From Candidatus Borkfalkia faecavium (lineage in GTDB: Bacteria; Bacillota; Clostridia; Christensenellales; Borkfalkiaceae): a DNA stretch of 64,000 nt. Positions 45,722 to 57,039 of the stretch are shown here, one piece after another (the first letter of the stretch is position 1; every line of letters starts with the position of its first letter). Position numbers and translations under genes: made by a program. The notes beneath the pieces were generated by a model. The model had not been told where the DNA came from and searched no databases. It was given only the letters and a program-made list of their open reading frames with translations. Location: the NCBI GenBank assembly GCA_019114755.1, contig DXEW01000003.1, positions 17,332 through 81,331 on the forward strand. The letters are read 5' to 3'.

Positions 45722-48697
45722 ATGACAAGAAAGGTAAAGAGAGCGATATGCTTTCCGATCATCGCGTTTTTGCTGATCGTGCTGATCGCGGCGAATGTGG
45801 CTGCGGGCATCTTTGCGGGCGCCATCACCAACTACTTCAGCGGCGGCGTCAACATCGACTTCAACAGCGACAGCATCCAGCAGACGCTGCAGCAGAGCGA
45901 CGAGCTCGTCCGCACTTTGGCTGAGGACAGCATCGTTTTGCTCAAGAACCAGGAGGATGAAGACGGCAACCCCGCGCTCCCCTTCGATGAAGGCGAGACC
46001 AAGGTCAACCTGTTCGGCTTCAGCGCTTACGACCCTTCCGACGCCGCGTCTTTCGACGGGTTTTTGATGAAGGGCATCGGCAGCGGTTCTTCCACCATTT
46101 CCGAAAGCAAGGCCATCACCTTGCAGGACGCATTGACGGAGAACGGCATCGAGTACAACACCGACCTGGAAGCAATTTACGACGATTTTGAAGTGGGCCG
46201 CGGCAGCGCCGCCGACAACGCCTACTGGCTGGACGAGCCGGACATCACCGACGCGCAGTTCGACGCGGCGCAGGAATATTCGGATATCGCCATCGTCGTG
46301 TTCAGCCGTCTGGGCGGCGAGAACATCGGCGAGCAGCCCCACAGCCAGACGCAGGGCGCCGTCAACGAGAACAAGACCTACCTGCAGATCACCGATCCCG
46401 AGCAGGAGCTTTTGGACAACGTGACCGAGCGCTTCGGCAAGGTCATCGTGCTTTTGAACACCTCGAACGCGATGCACTGCGGATTTTTGGATGACGAAGG
46501 CGTAGACGCCGCCATGTACGTCGGCCTCACCGGCCAGTCGGGCGCCACCGCCATCGGCGAGATCTTGAAGGGCGAAACGCTGAAGGGCAAGCCCATCAGC
46601 CCCTCGGGCAAACTTTCCGACCTGTATTCGTACGACCCTTCCAACGACCCCGCCTATAACAACACCGAAAGCGCCGGCAGCGGCGATTCCGGCACCAACA
46701 TCCAGTATTCCGAAGGGCTCTACTACGGCTACAGATGGTACGAGACCGCCGACGCGGAGGGCTATTTTGAAGCCCAGGGCAGCAGCTACGAAGAGCAGGT
46801 GCAGTTCCCCTTCGGCTTCGGCCTCTCTTATACGGAATTCGAATGGGATCTGTTGAGCGTGGAGATCGGCGAGGAAGAAGTTGCCCTCGGCAGCGCCGGG
46901 AGCCTGACCGATTCCAACAAGAATACCGAGATCACCGTCACCGTATTGGTGACCAACACGGGCGATACGGCGGGCAAAGACGTCGTGCAGCTGTACTATA
47001 CCCCCGAATATATTGAGGGCGAGATCGAGAAGGCGGAAGTCAACCTGCTCGACTTTGACAAGACCGTGGCGCTCGACCCTGGCCAGAGCGAAGAATTGAC
47101 GCTGACCTTTACGGCGTACGACATGGCTTCCTTCGACGCCACCGACGCTAACGACAACGGCCGCGCCACCTACGAGCTGGATGCCGGCACCTATACCATC
47201 AGCCTGCGTACCGATTCGCACACGCTGAAGATGAACGGCGCCGACCAGATGGCAAATGCGACGGTAGACTTTACCATCGACGAAGACATCGTCTTCTCGG
47301 AAGATCCCGTGACGGGCGAGGCGATCGAGACGCGCTTTACGGGCGAGACCGCTTACGCGGGCGTGCCCATCGACGGCAGCACGGCGGGCGTGACGCAGGA
47401 ATATCTCTCCCGCGCAGACTTTGCAGGCACCTTCCCCGACGAACAGGCTCCCCTGCCCACCGAGGCCGCGGAAGCCAACCGCATCGCCGCCGAGTGGTAC
47501 GACCCTTCGTACGACACCGATACGGCGCCTACGCAGGGCGTTGACAACGGCGAAAACGCGCTGATGGTCACCTATACCGACGAGGAAGGCAGCTTGCAGT
47601 ACGATTACGATCTGTTCGCCATCCTTTCCGATTACGATGCAGAAGAGTGGGATACCCTGCTCGACCAGATCGAAGTCAGCGAACTTGTAAATCTGGTGCA
47701 CAACAGCGGCTTCTTCAACCCCGCCATCGAATCGGTCGGCAAGCAGCAGCAGGCGGACTTTGACGGCCCCGCAGGCTTCAACACCAACTCCCTCTCCGGC
47801 GACTGGGGCGGCTCTACCGTCACCGATACCTGGACGGCGTATCCCTGCGAGTGCCTGCTCGGCTGCTCCTGGAATAAAGACCTGATGCTGCAGATGGGCC
47901 TGTCGATGGGCGTGGAAGCGAACGCCACCGGCATCAACGGCTGGTATGCGCCCGGCATCAACCTGCACCGCACCAACTATACCTCCCGTAACTACGAATA
48001 TTATTCGGAAGACCCGATCTTGTCCGGTAACCTGGCGGCAAACGTCATCCACGGCGCCAAGATCAATGGCCTGTACTGCTACATGAAGCACTTTGTGGTC
48101 AGCGAATCCGGCCCCAACGGCCGCGACTGGAACACCTGGCTGCCCGAACAGGTGCTGCGCGAGATCTACCTCAAGCCGTTTGAGCTCTCCGTCAAAGAGG
48201 GCGGCTCGAATGCGGTGATGTCTTCCTTCAACAACCTCGGTTCCATCTGGACGGGCGCCAACCACGCGCTCCTCACCGATATCCTCCGCACCGAATGGGG
48301 CTTCCAGGGTACGGTCGTCACCGACTGGTCGATGGGCGGCGAACCGGGCACGATGAACACCCGCCAGGGTATCCGCGCCGGCAACGACATCTGGCTCAAC
48401 CCGATGGGCTTCACCCTGGGCGGCGGCCTGGATACCTCCGACCCGACGGATATCGTCTGCGCGCGCAGGGCTGCACACAACGTGCTCTACACGCTGGTCG
48501 ATACCATCTACTACAACCACACCTTCGATCATGACAGCCTCGACACCATCTTCAACGCCAACGTCGGCGTGGCAGACAGGGCGGAGTCCTTCGCCTGGTG
48601 GATCATCCTGCTGGTCGTCATCGACGTAGCGGCGGTCGCGGGCCTGGTCGTCTGGACGGTATTCCTCGTCAAACCCAAAAAGGAAAAAGTCCGCTGA
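45722..48697 (+). CDS. Glycoside hydrolase family 3 protein with permuted domain order and hydrophobic segments at both termini
   Basis: N-terminal part resembles the GH3 C-domain (LAEDSIVLLKNQED...KVNLFGFSA), then an FnIII-like domain, then the catalytic region (YMKHFVVSESGPNGRDWNTWLPEQVLREIYLKPFE; GFQGTVVTDWSMGG). C-terminal TM WWIILLVVIDVAAVAGLVVWTVFLV. Confidence 0.87.
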   Translation: MTRKVKRAICFPIIAFLLIVLIAANVAAGIFAGAITNYFSGGVNIDFNSDSIQQTLQQSDELVRTLAEDSIVLLKNQEDEDGNPALPFDEGETKVNLFGFSAYDPSDAASFDGFLMKGIGSGSSTISESKAITLQDALTENGIEYNTDLEAIYDDFEVGRGSAADNAYWLDEPDITDAQFDAAQEYSDIAIVVFSRLGGENIGEQPHSQTQGAVNENKTYLQITDPEQELLDNVTERFGKVIVLLNTSNAMHCGFLDDEGVDAAMYVGLTGQSGATAIGEILKGETLKGKPISPSGKLSDLYSYDPSNDPAYNNTESAGSGDSGTNIQYSEGLYYGYRWYETADAEGYFEAQGSSYEEQVQFPFGFGLSYTEFEWDLLSVEIGEEEVALGSAGSLTDSNKNTEITVTVLVTNTGDTAGKDVVQLYYTPEYIEGEIEKAEVNLLDFDKTVALDPGQSEELTLTFTAYDMASFDATDANDNGRATYELDAGTYTISLRTDSHTLKMNGADQMANATVDFTIDEDIVFSEDPVTGEAIETRFTGETAYAGVPIDGSTAGVTQEYLSRADFAGTFPDEQAPLPTEAAEANRIAAEWYDPSYDTDTAPTQGVDNGENALMVTYTDEEGSLQYDYDLFAILSDYDAEEWDTLLDQIEVSELVNLVHNSGFFNPAIESVGKQQQADFDGPAGFNTNSLSGDWGGSTVTDTWTAYPCECLLGCSWNKDLMLQMGLSMGVEANATGINGWYAPGINLHRTNYTSRNYEYYSEDPILSGNLAANVIHGAKINGLYCYMKHFVVSESGPNGRDWNTWLPEQVLREIYLKPFELSVKEGGSNAVMSSFNNLGSIWTGANHALLTDILRTEWGFQGTVVTDWSMGGEPGTMNTRQGIRAGNDIWLNPMGFTLGGGLDTSDPTDIVCARRAAHNVLYTLVDTIYYNHTFDHDSLDTIFNANVGVADRAESFAWWIILLVVIDVAAVAGLVVWTVFLVKPKKEKVR

Positions 48698-48776
48698 GGC
48701 ACTTGTCCTTTTGCATTGATTGGAAAAGGAAACAGCCCATGCAGGGAATAGTTCTTCCTTGACCGATCTAAAAAGG

Positions 48777-48990
48777 AAATAGCCTATTCAGGTACTTGTT
48801 CTTCCTTATCCTTAAAAGCAGAGCCGCAGGGAAACCTGCGGCTTTGTCATTATTTGAAATAAACTGCCCGTCGTGGCATTTGTACTTCTCGAACGATCCT
48901 AAAAAAGAAATGAGCATCCGCCGAAGTATTTGTGCTTCCTTATCCTTAAAAGCAGAGCCGCAGGGAAACCTGCGGCTCTGTCTTTTTTTC
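48777..48990 (+). repeat. Direct duplication (134-bp offset) of a terminator-containing segment
   Basis: cttccttatccttaaaagcagagccgcagggaaacctgcggct starts at 48801 and again at 48935. Confidence 0.85.
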
Positions 48991-49079
48991 AGCCCCCCGC
49001 ACCTTCTTTTGTATGGATGCGCGGGGGGCGTTTGTTTTGTATCATCCCGCCGTGGCGGAACATCTTACACTTTACATTT

Positions 49080-49510
49080 TACACTTATCTCTGTCATCCC
49101 GACCGAGGGAGCGAGAGAAACGAGCGACCGAGCAGAGGGATCTTGTATAGGACGCAAAAGCAGGGAAGAACACGGCAAAAAGAGTTCGTTTCCCGATACG
49201 CACCGCGCAAGATTTCTCCACTCGGCGGGCTTGCAGCCCTTCTCGGTCGAAATGACAGAAAGAGAGACCCGTTCGACTTCGCGGCTCGGCTTTGCCTTCG
49301 CCGCTCCGCTCAGGGTGACATAGGCGGGCGTTCGCGTTGCTTCCCTCTCTGTCATCCTGAACTCGTCGCGCCAAGGCGCCATGGCAGACGGCGCACTGCG
49401 TTTGCCGCCTTGCCCGCAGCGCCTGCCGCTCCTCTTCCCAAAAAGTTCTTCGATACTTTTTGGGAGCCTTATTTTGAGTCCGTGCGAGTCGAAGGATCTC
49501 TTCTTAAATG
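49080..49510. repeat. Modular dispersed-repeat island
   Basis: tgtcatcccgaccgaggga, gatttctccactcggcgggcttgcagcccttctcggtcgaaatgacag, ggcgccatggcagacggcgcactgcgtttgccgcc, cccaaaaagttcttcgatactttttgggagcc. Confidence 0.85.
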
Positions 49511-49607
49511 TAAAATTTAGAATGTAGAATGGTAAATTTCGGAAAGAAAATAAAATACTTTTTGATCCATCCAAAATTCTACACTTTACATTTTACATTT
49601 TACACTT
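49505..49607. repeat. AT-rich palindromic repeat with ATGTAAA-type arms
   Basis: aaatgtaaaatttagaatgtagaatggtaaattt...aaaattctacactttacattttacattttacac. Confidence 0.8.
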
Positions 49608-49978
49608 ATCTCCGTCATCCCGATCGAGGGAAGCGAGTCGTTCCTTTTTTTCCTTTTTTTTCCTTCCCCTTTCTTTCCTTTTTCCCCTCTTCCTTTTTCC
49701 TTCCATTCCCCTTTCTCGTTTCTTTTTCTTCTTTCCGCTTTTCCTTTTTCCCCTCTTGCGGCCCTTTTTCATGTGCGTTTGAATTGTTCCGCGCGACGTA
49801 TTCGTTTTCAAGTTATCAACAACATGTGGGCAACTGCGCCGCGCAATTTGTACTTTGCGGGCCATAAACCCCCAAAATATCGAAAATTTCGACAAAGTTA
49901 TCAACATTTTATTGTGGAAATCTTGATTTTTGTGGAAAAGTGTGTTACAATAGATGTGTAAAAAGGGGGAAGTTGTGT

Positions 49979-50275
49979 ATGGAAGAAAAGAATACGCCAA
50001 CCGTGGCAGCTGCCGCCGAGAACGCGGCAAAGGCGGACGAAGCGGCCGTCGGCGCTCAAAAAGGCGACGAGCGCACGGCTGCGCGCAACTATCACGTTTC
50101 GCTGCGCAAAGAAGACGGCAAGTGGCAGGTGAAGTTCGCCAAGGGCGTGAAGGCGATCAAATTGTTCGACACGCAGGCCGAGGCCATCGCCTACGCCAAA
50201 AAGCTGGCGGAAAATCAGGACGGCAGCATCACCATCCACAAAAAGGACGGAAAGATGCGCAAACAGCGGTATTAA
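49979..50275 (+). CDS. DUF2188-like small protein
   Basis: RNYHVSLRKEDGKWQVKFAKGVKAIKLFDTQAEAIAYAKKLAENQDGSITIHKKDGKMRKQRY. Confidence 0.75.
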   Translation: MEEKNTPTVAAAAENAAKADEAAVGAQKGDERTAARNYHVSLRKEDGKWQVKFAKGVKAIKLFDTQAEAIAYAKKLAENQDGSITIHKKDGKMRKQRY

Positions 50276-50437
50276 AAATTCTGATAACAGAAAAGGCTTT
50301 TGCCATCATTCCCTGTCACCCTGAGCGGAGCGGCGAGCGGAAACGCGAGTCGCGCAGTCTGACTTGTCTCAAATAAACGGTAAAAATCGCCGCCCGCGGC
50401 ATTGCGTGCGGCTTAGTCAGATGTTTTTTGTAGGTAC

Positions 50438-50665
50438 TTGCATATGAAGAGATGGTTTTTTCAGAGAAAGGTAAAACCAAATTATGACGTCTCTTTAGAA
50501 GAACCCGTGCTCAGCGTCAGCATCTGCACGGGAGAGGCCACAGCAGGCTTTTTAAGCCGCGAAACGGGCGCCTTCCGCGACGTCATGCTCATCCGCGGAG
50601 ACCGCGACTTGGCGTCCTTCCGCAGCTCCTACGGCATCGTTGGCGATATCCGCCGCGTCTATTAA
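50438..50665 (+). CDS. Small conserved-looking protein of unknown function (75 aa)
   Basis: Compact ORF without competing strand signal: MHMKRWFFQRKVKPNYDVSLEEPVLSVSICTGEATAGFLSRETGAFRDVMLIRGDRDLASFRSSYGIVGDIRRVY. Confidence 0.6.
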   Translation: MHMKRWFFQRKVKPNYDVSLEEPVLSVSICTGEATAGFLSRETGAFRDVMLIRGDRDLASFRSSYGIVGDIRRVY

Positions 50666-50670
50666 GTTCC

Positions 50671-50750
50671 TCTGCGATTTTTTCCGCAGTTATGGAAGCC
50701 TCTGCGGTTTTCGCCGCAGTTATGGAAGCCCTCTGCGGTTTTCGCCGCAG
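50671..50750. repeat. Tandem 30-bp hairpin repeats
   Basis: tctgcgattttttccgcagttatggaagcc / tctgcggttttcgccgcagttatggaagcc / ctctgcggttttcgccgcag. Confidence 0.85.
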
Positions 50751-50811
50751 ATCTTGAATTTGCTCATACGACGTATTGTTAACTCCTTTATGTTCCTTTT
50801 GATATGGAATG

Positions 50812-50841
50812 GCGCAGTCTCTGCGCCATTCTTATTTTTTG
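50812..50841. terminator. Intrinsic terminator hairpin
   Basis: AATGGCGCAG-tct-CTGCGCCATT followed by cttatttttt. Confidence 0.75.
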
Positions 50842-50929
50842 CCTTGTAGTGAACTTTTGATCCTTGAAGCAGCGCCGCTGCCGCGCCATTGATTGTGTGT
50901 CGGAAATTCTGCACTTTCTATTCTGCATT

Positions 50930-51511
50930 TTACATCTGTCCGCTTGCCGTGGGGAAGGCGCGCTTTGTTGGCGCCTCCCCTATGGCGCTGAAATGGGCGC
51001 AGCCCTGTACATAGGCGCAAATGCCCGCCGCGATCAGCTGCGCCATGCGGTAGATGCCGCCCAGGCGCGTGAGGTGCAGCAGCGCCGCCTGCATGGGCGA
51101 GCGCTCGGCGGCGATGCCGAGGATACCGACGTCGCCGATCCGCCCCAGCTTCTTCTGCGCGCCCGAGCCGGGGAGGATGCCTTGCTCGCCGATGCGGATG
51201 AGGCCGACCTCGTCCTTTGCCCCTACCGCCGCGTCTACCGCCACGACGGGGCTGTGCGGGTGCGTTTCGGCGATGAATTCGCGCAGGTACACGACTTCTT
51301 TGGCCGTCACCGGGTTTGCCAGCGTTCCGTAGACGAACAGCGCCGCGCATTGCTGCTTGATCATGCTGCCGACGAGCGGGCCCAAGCTGTCGCCGATGGA
51401 AAGATCGCTGCCGACGCAGGCGATGACGGGTATGCGCCCCTGTAAATTGCGGCGCAAGATCTGCGCCATTCCCAGCGGCGCTAAACTGTTATGGGGATGA
51501 AATGTATATTC
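50930..51511 (-). CDS. YyaC/DUF1256 family putative sporulation protein
   Basis: IPVIACVGSDLSIGDSLGPLVGSMI, VYGTLANPVTAKEV, VVAVDAAVGAKDEVGLIRIGEQGILPGSGAQKKLGRIGDVGILGI. Confidence 0.85.
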   Translation of the reverse strand, partial: EYTFHPHNSLAPLGMAQILRRNLQGRIPVIACVGSDLSIGDSLGPLVGSMIKQQCAALFVYGTLANPVTAKEVVYLREFIAETHPHSPVVAVDAAVGAKDEVGLIRIGEQGILPGSGAQKKLGRIGDVGILGIAAERSPMQAALLHLTRLGGIYRMAQLIAAGICAYVQGCAHFSAIGEAPTKRAFPTASGQM

Positions 51512-51622
51512 CATTGCCTGTTCCGTCCGATCTATTATTTGCGGCATATATATTGACTAAAAAGCGTGTTCCTATACATGAAAGATCGCAGCCTTTCCTT
51601 GAAGCTGTTCACATTTCCACAG

Positions 51623-51644
51623 TTATCCACAATTTTTATCCACA
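51623..51644 (+). other. Two perfect DnaA-box consensus sites at 13-bp spacing
   Basis: TTATCCACA at 51623..51631 and 51636..51644. Confidence 0.7.
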
Positions 51645-52031
51645 ATTCCACAATGAAGTATGCGCAGGCAGATCTACGGTGTGTACATGGAAAATTTACC
51701 CGTATGCAAACTGCACTTCCGCCGAAAAGAGCTGTTCTATCGCCGATTTTAGCCGATTCCGATGAATTTTTATGACCTTGAAATCGCATGATTATCTTTG
51801 CTATTTTGGCTGATTTTTGCTCGAAAATCAAGACGCTTTTCCTGTAATTTCGGTAAAACGGTCATATCGGCTGTATTTTGGTCGTTCAAAAAAGCCCGCC
51901 AGACGTTCTGAGACAGAATCATTTTCAAAAATCAAATTTTCGGAGGCCCGTATTGAATAAGCCGTTCGTATGTTTTAAGCAAAATTTCCGCCGATCTATT
52001 TTGTGCAAGTTCGCGTCCATTTGACGACTAT

Positions 52032-52047
52032 TGTTTCATATGAAACA
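52032..52047. promoter_or_regulatory. parS: parS-like site (TGTTTCATATGAAACA)
   Basis: 16-bp perfect palindrome; differs from canonical TGTTTCACGTGAAACA only at the central CG (TA here). Confidence 0.75.
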
Positions 52048-52089
52048 TATCAAAAATTGAATACGCAAAACCTTTTTCGGTACTATGAG

Positions 52090-52105
52090 TGTTTCATATG
52101 AAACA
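52090..52105. promoter_or_regulatory. parS: parS-like site (TGTTTCATATGAAACA)
   Basis: Identical to the site at 52032. Confidence 0.75.
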
Positions 52106-52160
52106 GTCAAAAGGACCGCCTCATATAACCAAAAAACAAGCTCGCATCTCATTTTCGATA

Positions 52161-52176
52161 TGTTTCACGTGAAACA
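52161..52176. promoter_or_regulatory. parS: Canonical parS site (TGTTTCACGTGAAACA)
   Basis: Exact match to the bacterial parS consensus, ~2.7 kb upstream of parA-parB. Confidence 0.93.
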
Positions 52177-52192
52177 CGGCCTTTTCCGAGGA

Positions 52193-52208
52193 TGTTCCAT
52201 ATGAAACA
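52193..52208. promoter_or_regulatory. parS: Degenerate parS-like site (TGTTCCATATGAAACA)
   Basis: One further mismatch relative to the ATAT-centred sites. Confidence 0.65.
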
Positions 52209-52409
52209 TTTTAAGGCCTGCAAAAAGGCAAAAATCGGCCGAATTTTGGCATACGCATAGCTAAAAATATGGTTAAAAAGTGAAAAGCGAATAAAAAAAT
52301 AGCTTTTGCAAAAAAATTTGCAAGGAATTGTTGTAATTTTTTGCAATTTATGGTATGATAGGAACATAGCTGCTGCAAAAGTTTGCCGCTTTGGGCATGA
52401 TAGACAAAA

Positions 52410-52425
52410 TGTGTCACATGAAACA
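52410..52425. promoter_or_regulatory. parS: Degenerate parS-like site (TGTGTCACATGAAACA)
   Basis: Two mismatches to the canonical parS. Confidence 0.5.
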
Positions 52426-52585
52426 TTGCCGCAAACCGTTTACGCCGCCTTGAAAACGGGCATACTACTATAATCGGTGTGTAAATTTCAAACGCGGCAG
52501 GCGTATTGCATGCGGCGAAGCTGCACGACGGCGTGCGGCATAAATTCCAAAAAAAGAAGGAGCGACAAGGAGACGATCGAATTGC

Positions 52586-54628
<2,043 letters not shown>

Positions 54629-54891
54629 CTCGCGCCGCCGTTTTCCATTCAATATAATATAGAAGAAAGAAAAAAGGCGGGCAGGCGATCCGTAAGAACT
54701 AAACAAAATACCCCGCGCGTCGGCGGCACGCTGACGCGCACAAGGCGGGGCCGCGCAGGCATGCGAGCCTGCAGCGCCGCCCGCCGCTTCCCGCATGGGG
54801 AGCGGCGGGCGGCAGGGCCGCCGCGCTGCCGGAACAACTGCCGGCAGAAGCAGGCACAAGCGAAAGAATATCGAAAGAAGGACAAAGCGGC

Positions 54892-55662
54892 ATGGGAAAA
54901 ATCGTTTCGTTTTCCAACCAAAAGGGCGGCGTCGGCAAGACGACCACCTGCGTCAACATGGCGGCGTACATCGCCGAGGCGGGCAAAAAGGTGCTGCTGG
55001 TCGACATCGACCCGCAGGGCAACGCCACCACGGGCATGGGGCTGATAAAGAGCACGCTGAAAAAGTCGATGTACAGCGTCATCATCGACGAAGAAAAGGC
55101 CTCCGAACACATCGTGCATACAGAGGTGCCGGGGCTGGACCTGCTCCCTTCCAATATCGACCTCGCAGGCGCGGAGGTGGAGCTCGTCTATAAAAAGAAC
55201 CGCGAAAAGGTGCTGCAGGCAGCCCTTGCCGAGGTCAAAGACAAGTACGACTATATCCTCATCGACTGCCCGCCCTCGCTGGGGCTTTTGACCATCAACG
55301 CGCTCGCCGCGGCAGATTCGGTCATCATCCCCATCCAGAGCGAATATTACGCCCTGGAAGGGCTGTCGCAGCTGATGAACTCCATCACCCTGGTCAAAAA
55401 GCACCTCAACCCCGTGCTGGATGTAGACGGCGTGGTGCTGACCATGTACGACAGCCGCTCCGTCATCTCCAAACAGATCGCCGACGAGATCAAAAAGTTC
55501 TTCACCAAGCGCCTGTTCGAGATCGTCGTCCCGCGCAACGTGCGGCTGGTGGAGGCGTCTTCGTACGGCAAGCCGATCATGCTGCACGACCCCAAGTGCG
55601 CAGGCGCCCGCGCCTACAAGGCGCTCACGCAGGAATACCTCGCGAGAGAGGCGCGCAAGTAA
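54892..55662 (+). CDS. parA: Chromosome partitioning ATPase ParA/Soj
   Basis: MGKIVSFSNQKGGVGKTTTCVNMAAYIAEAGKKVLLVDIDPQGNATTGMG. Confidence 0.95.
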   Translation: MGKIVSFSNQKGGVGKTTTCVNMAAYIAEAGKKVLLVDIDPQGNATTGMGLIKSTLKKSMYSVIIDEEKASEHIVHTEVPGLDLLPSNIDLAGAEVELVYKKNREKVLQAALAEVKDKYDYILIDCPPSLGLLTINALAAADSVIIPIQSEYYALEGLSQLMNSITLVKKHLNPVLDVDGVVLTMYDSRSVISKQIADEIKKFFTKRLFEIVVPRNVRLVEASSYGKPIMLHDPKCAGARAYKALTQEYLAREARK

Positions 55663-55974
55663 GCCCTTTGGCGGCGGGCTTCGGCTTCGTCCGCGCGGGG
55701 AACGCCTCGCGAGAGAGGCGCGCAAGTAAGCCCCGCCCGCGTATATACGCGGCGTATTCGCTTTCCATATCTATATATAGTATATAGGGGAATGCGGAAC
55801 GGTCAACGAGAAACGGTAAATTCCGGATGCGCCGAAAATCATTCGATACCGGATCCTGAATTTTACATTTTACATTCTGCATTTATCGAAAAGCCGCGCT
55901 GTCCCCGCAGGGGAGGGCAGAAAACATTTGCTGCCCCCGCAGGGGAGGGCAGAGAACATTTCAGGAGGAGAATT

Positions 55975-56904
55975 ATGAAAACACCACCCAGAGGATTGGG
56001 CAGAGGGCTGTCCGCACTGTTTTCGGATACCGAAGAGGCGTACGGGAACGCGGCAAAGGGTGCAGAACTGCCGCAGCCGCTGCCCGAAGACATCAAGGGG
56101 CTGCAAGAAGTAGATATCGACCTCATCCGCCCCAACCCCAACCAGCCGCGCAAACACTTTGACGAAGCCGCCCTCAACGAGCTGGCAGACTCCATCAAAA
56201 AGCACGGCCTCATCATGCCCATCGTCGTCAATCAGATGCCGGACGGCAAATATATGATCATCGCCGGCGAGCGCCGTTACCGTGCTTCCAAGATCGCGGG
56301 CAAGCAGCAGATCCCCGTCGTGGTGCGCGAGTACGACGACCGCCAGATCAAAGAGATCTCCCTCATCGAAAATTTGCAGCGCGAAGACCTCAACCCCATC
56401 GAGGCCGCCACCGCCATGAAGCAGCTGATGGACGAGTATCACCTCACGCAGGAAGAGCTCGCCGAGCGCATCGGCAAATCTCGCCCCGCGGTCACCAACA
56501 CCCTGCGCCTCCTCTCCCTCTCGCCCGAGGTCATCACCCTCGTCTCGTCGGGCAAATTGAGCGCCGGCCACGCCCGCGCCCTCGTCACCCTGCCCGAAGA
56601 CGCGCAGTATAAGCTCGCCGAGACCGCCATCCGAGACGGCCTTTCGGTGCGAGACATCGAGCGCAACGTGCGCGACTACTTCTCCTCCCCCGAAGAGATC
56701 GCCGATAAAAAAGAAAAGAAGAAGCAGCAGGTCTCCATCGAGCTGAAAGACCTCATCGACCGCATGCGCCACACCTTTAAGACCAAGGTATCGCTCATCG
56801 GCAACGACAAAAAGGGCCGCATCTACATCGATTATTATAATACCGACGACCTGAACCGCATCAGCGAGATCGTCGAGATCGTAGACGAAAAGGAACAGCG
56901 CTGA
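55975..56904 (+). CDS. parB: Chromosome partitioning protein ParB/Spo0J
   Basis: RGLGRGLSALFSD, DLIRPNPNQPRKHFDEAALNELADSIKKHGLIMPIVV, IAGERRYRASKIA, LAERIGKSRPAVTNTLRLL. Confidence 0.95.
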   Translation: MKTPPRGLGRGLSALFSDTEEAYGNAAKGAELPQPLPEDIKGLQEVDIDLIRPNPNQPRKHFDEAALNELADSIKKHGLIMPIVVNQMPDGKYMIIAGERRYRASKIAGKQQIPVVVREYDDRQIKEISLIENLQREDLNPIEAATAMKQLMDEYHLTQEELAERIGKSRPAVTNTLRLLSLSPEVITLVSSGKLSAGHARALVTLPEDAQYKLAETAIRDGLSVRDIERNVRDYFSSPEEIADKKEKKKQQVSIELKDLIDRMRHTFKTKVSLIGNDKKGRIYIDYYNTDDLNRISEIVEIVDEKEQR

Positions 56905-57039
56905 ATAAGGTGCCGCCGCAGCGCGGTGCAGCAGTGCGTTTATTGTTTTTTTGAATATGAACAGAAAGGGCTTCCCGCGGGAGGCCCTTTTTTGTCTGCA
57001 TTTCGTATCCCGCGCCGCATGCGCGACGCGCCCACGCCG

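Noticed and set aside
45665-48532. 955-aa minus-strand ORF antisense to the GH3 gene
   Set aside because: No domain, composition typical of a shadow frame; the plus strand encodes clear GH3 motifs.
49065-49574. Short ORFs with FTFYILHFTF- and SLCSVARFSRS-type strings
   Set aside because: Translations of the ATGTAAA and TCATCC dispersed repeats.
50671-50750. Possible CRISPR array
   Set aside because: Direct tandem 30-bp repeats without unique spacers; no cas genes in the window.
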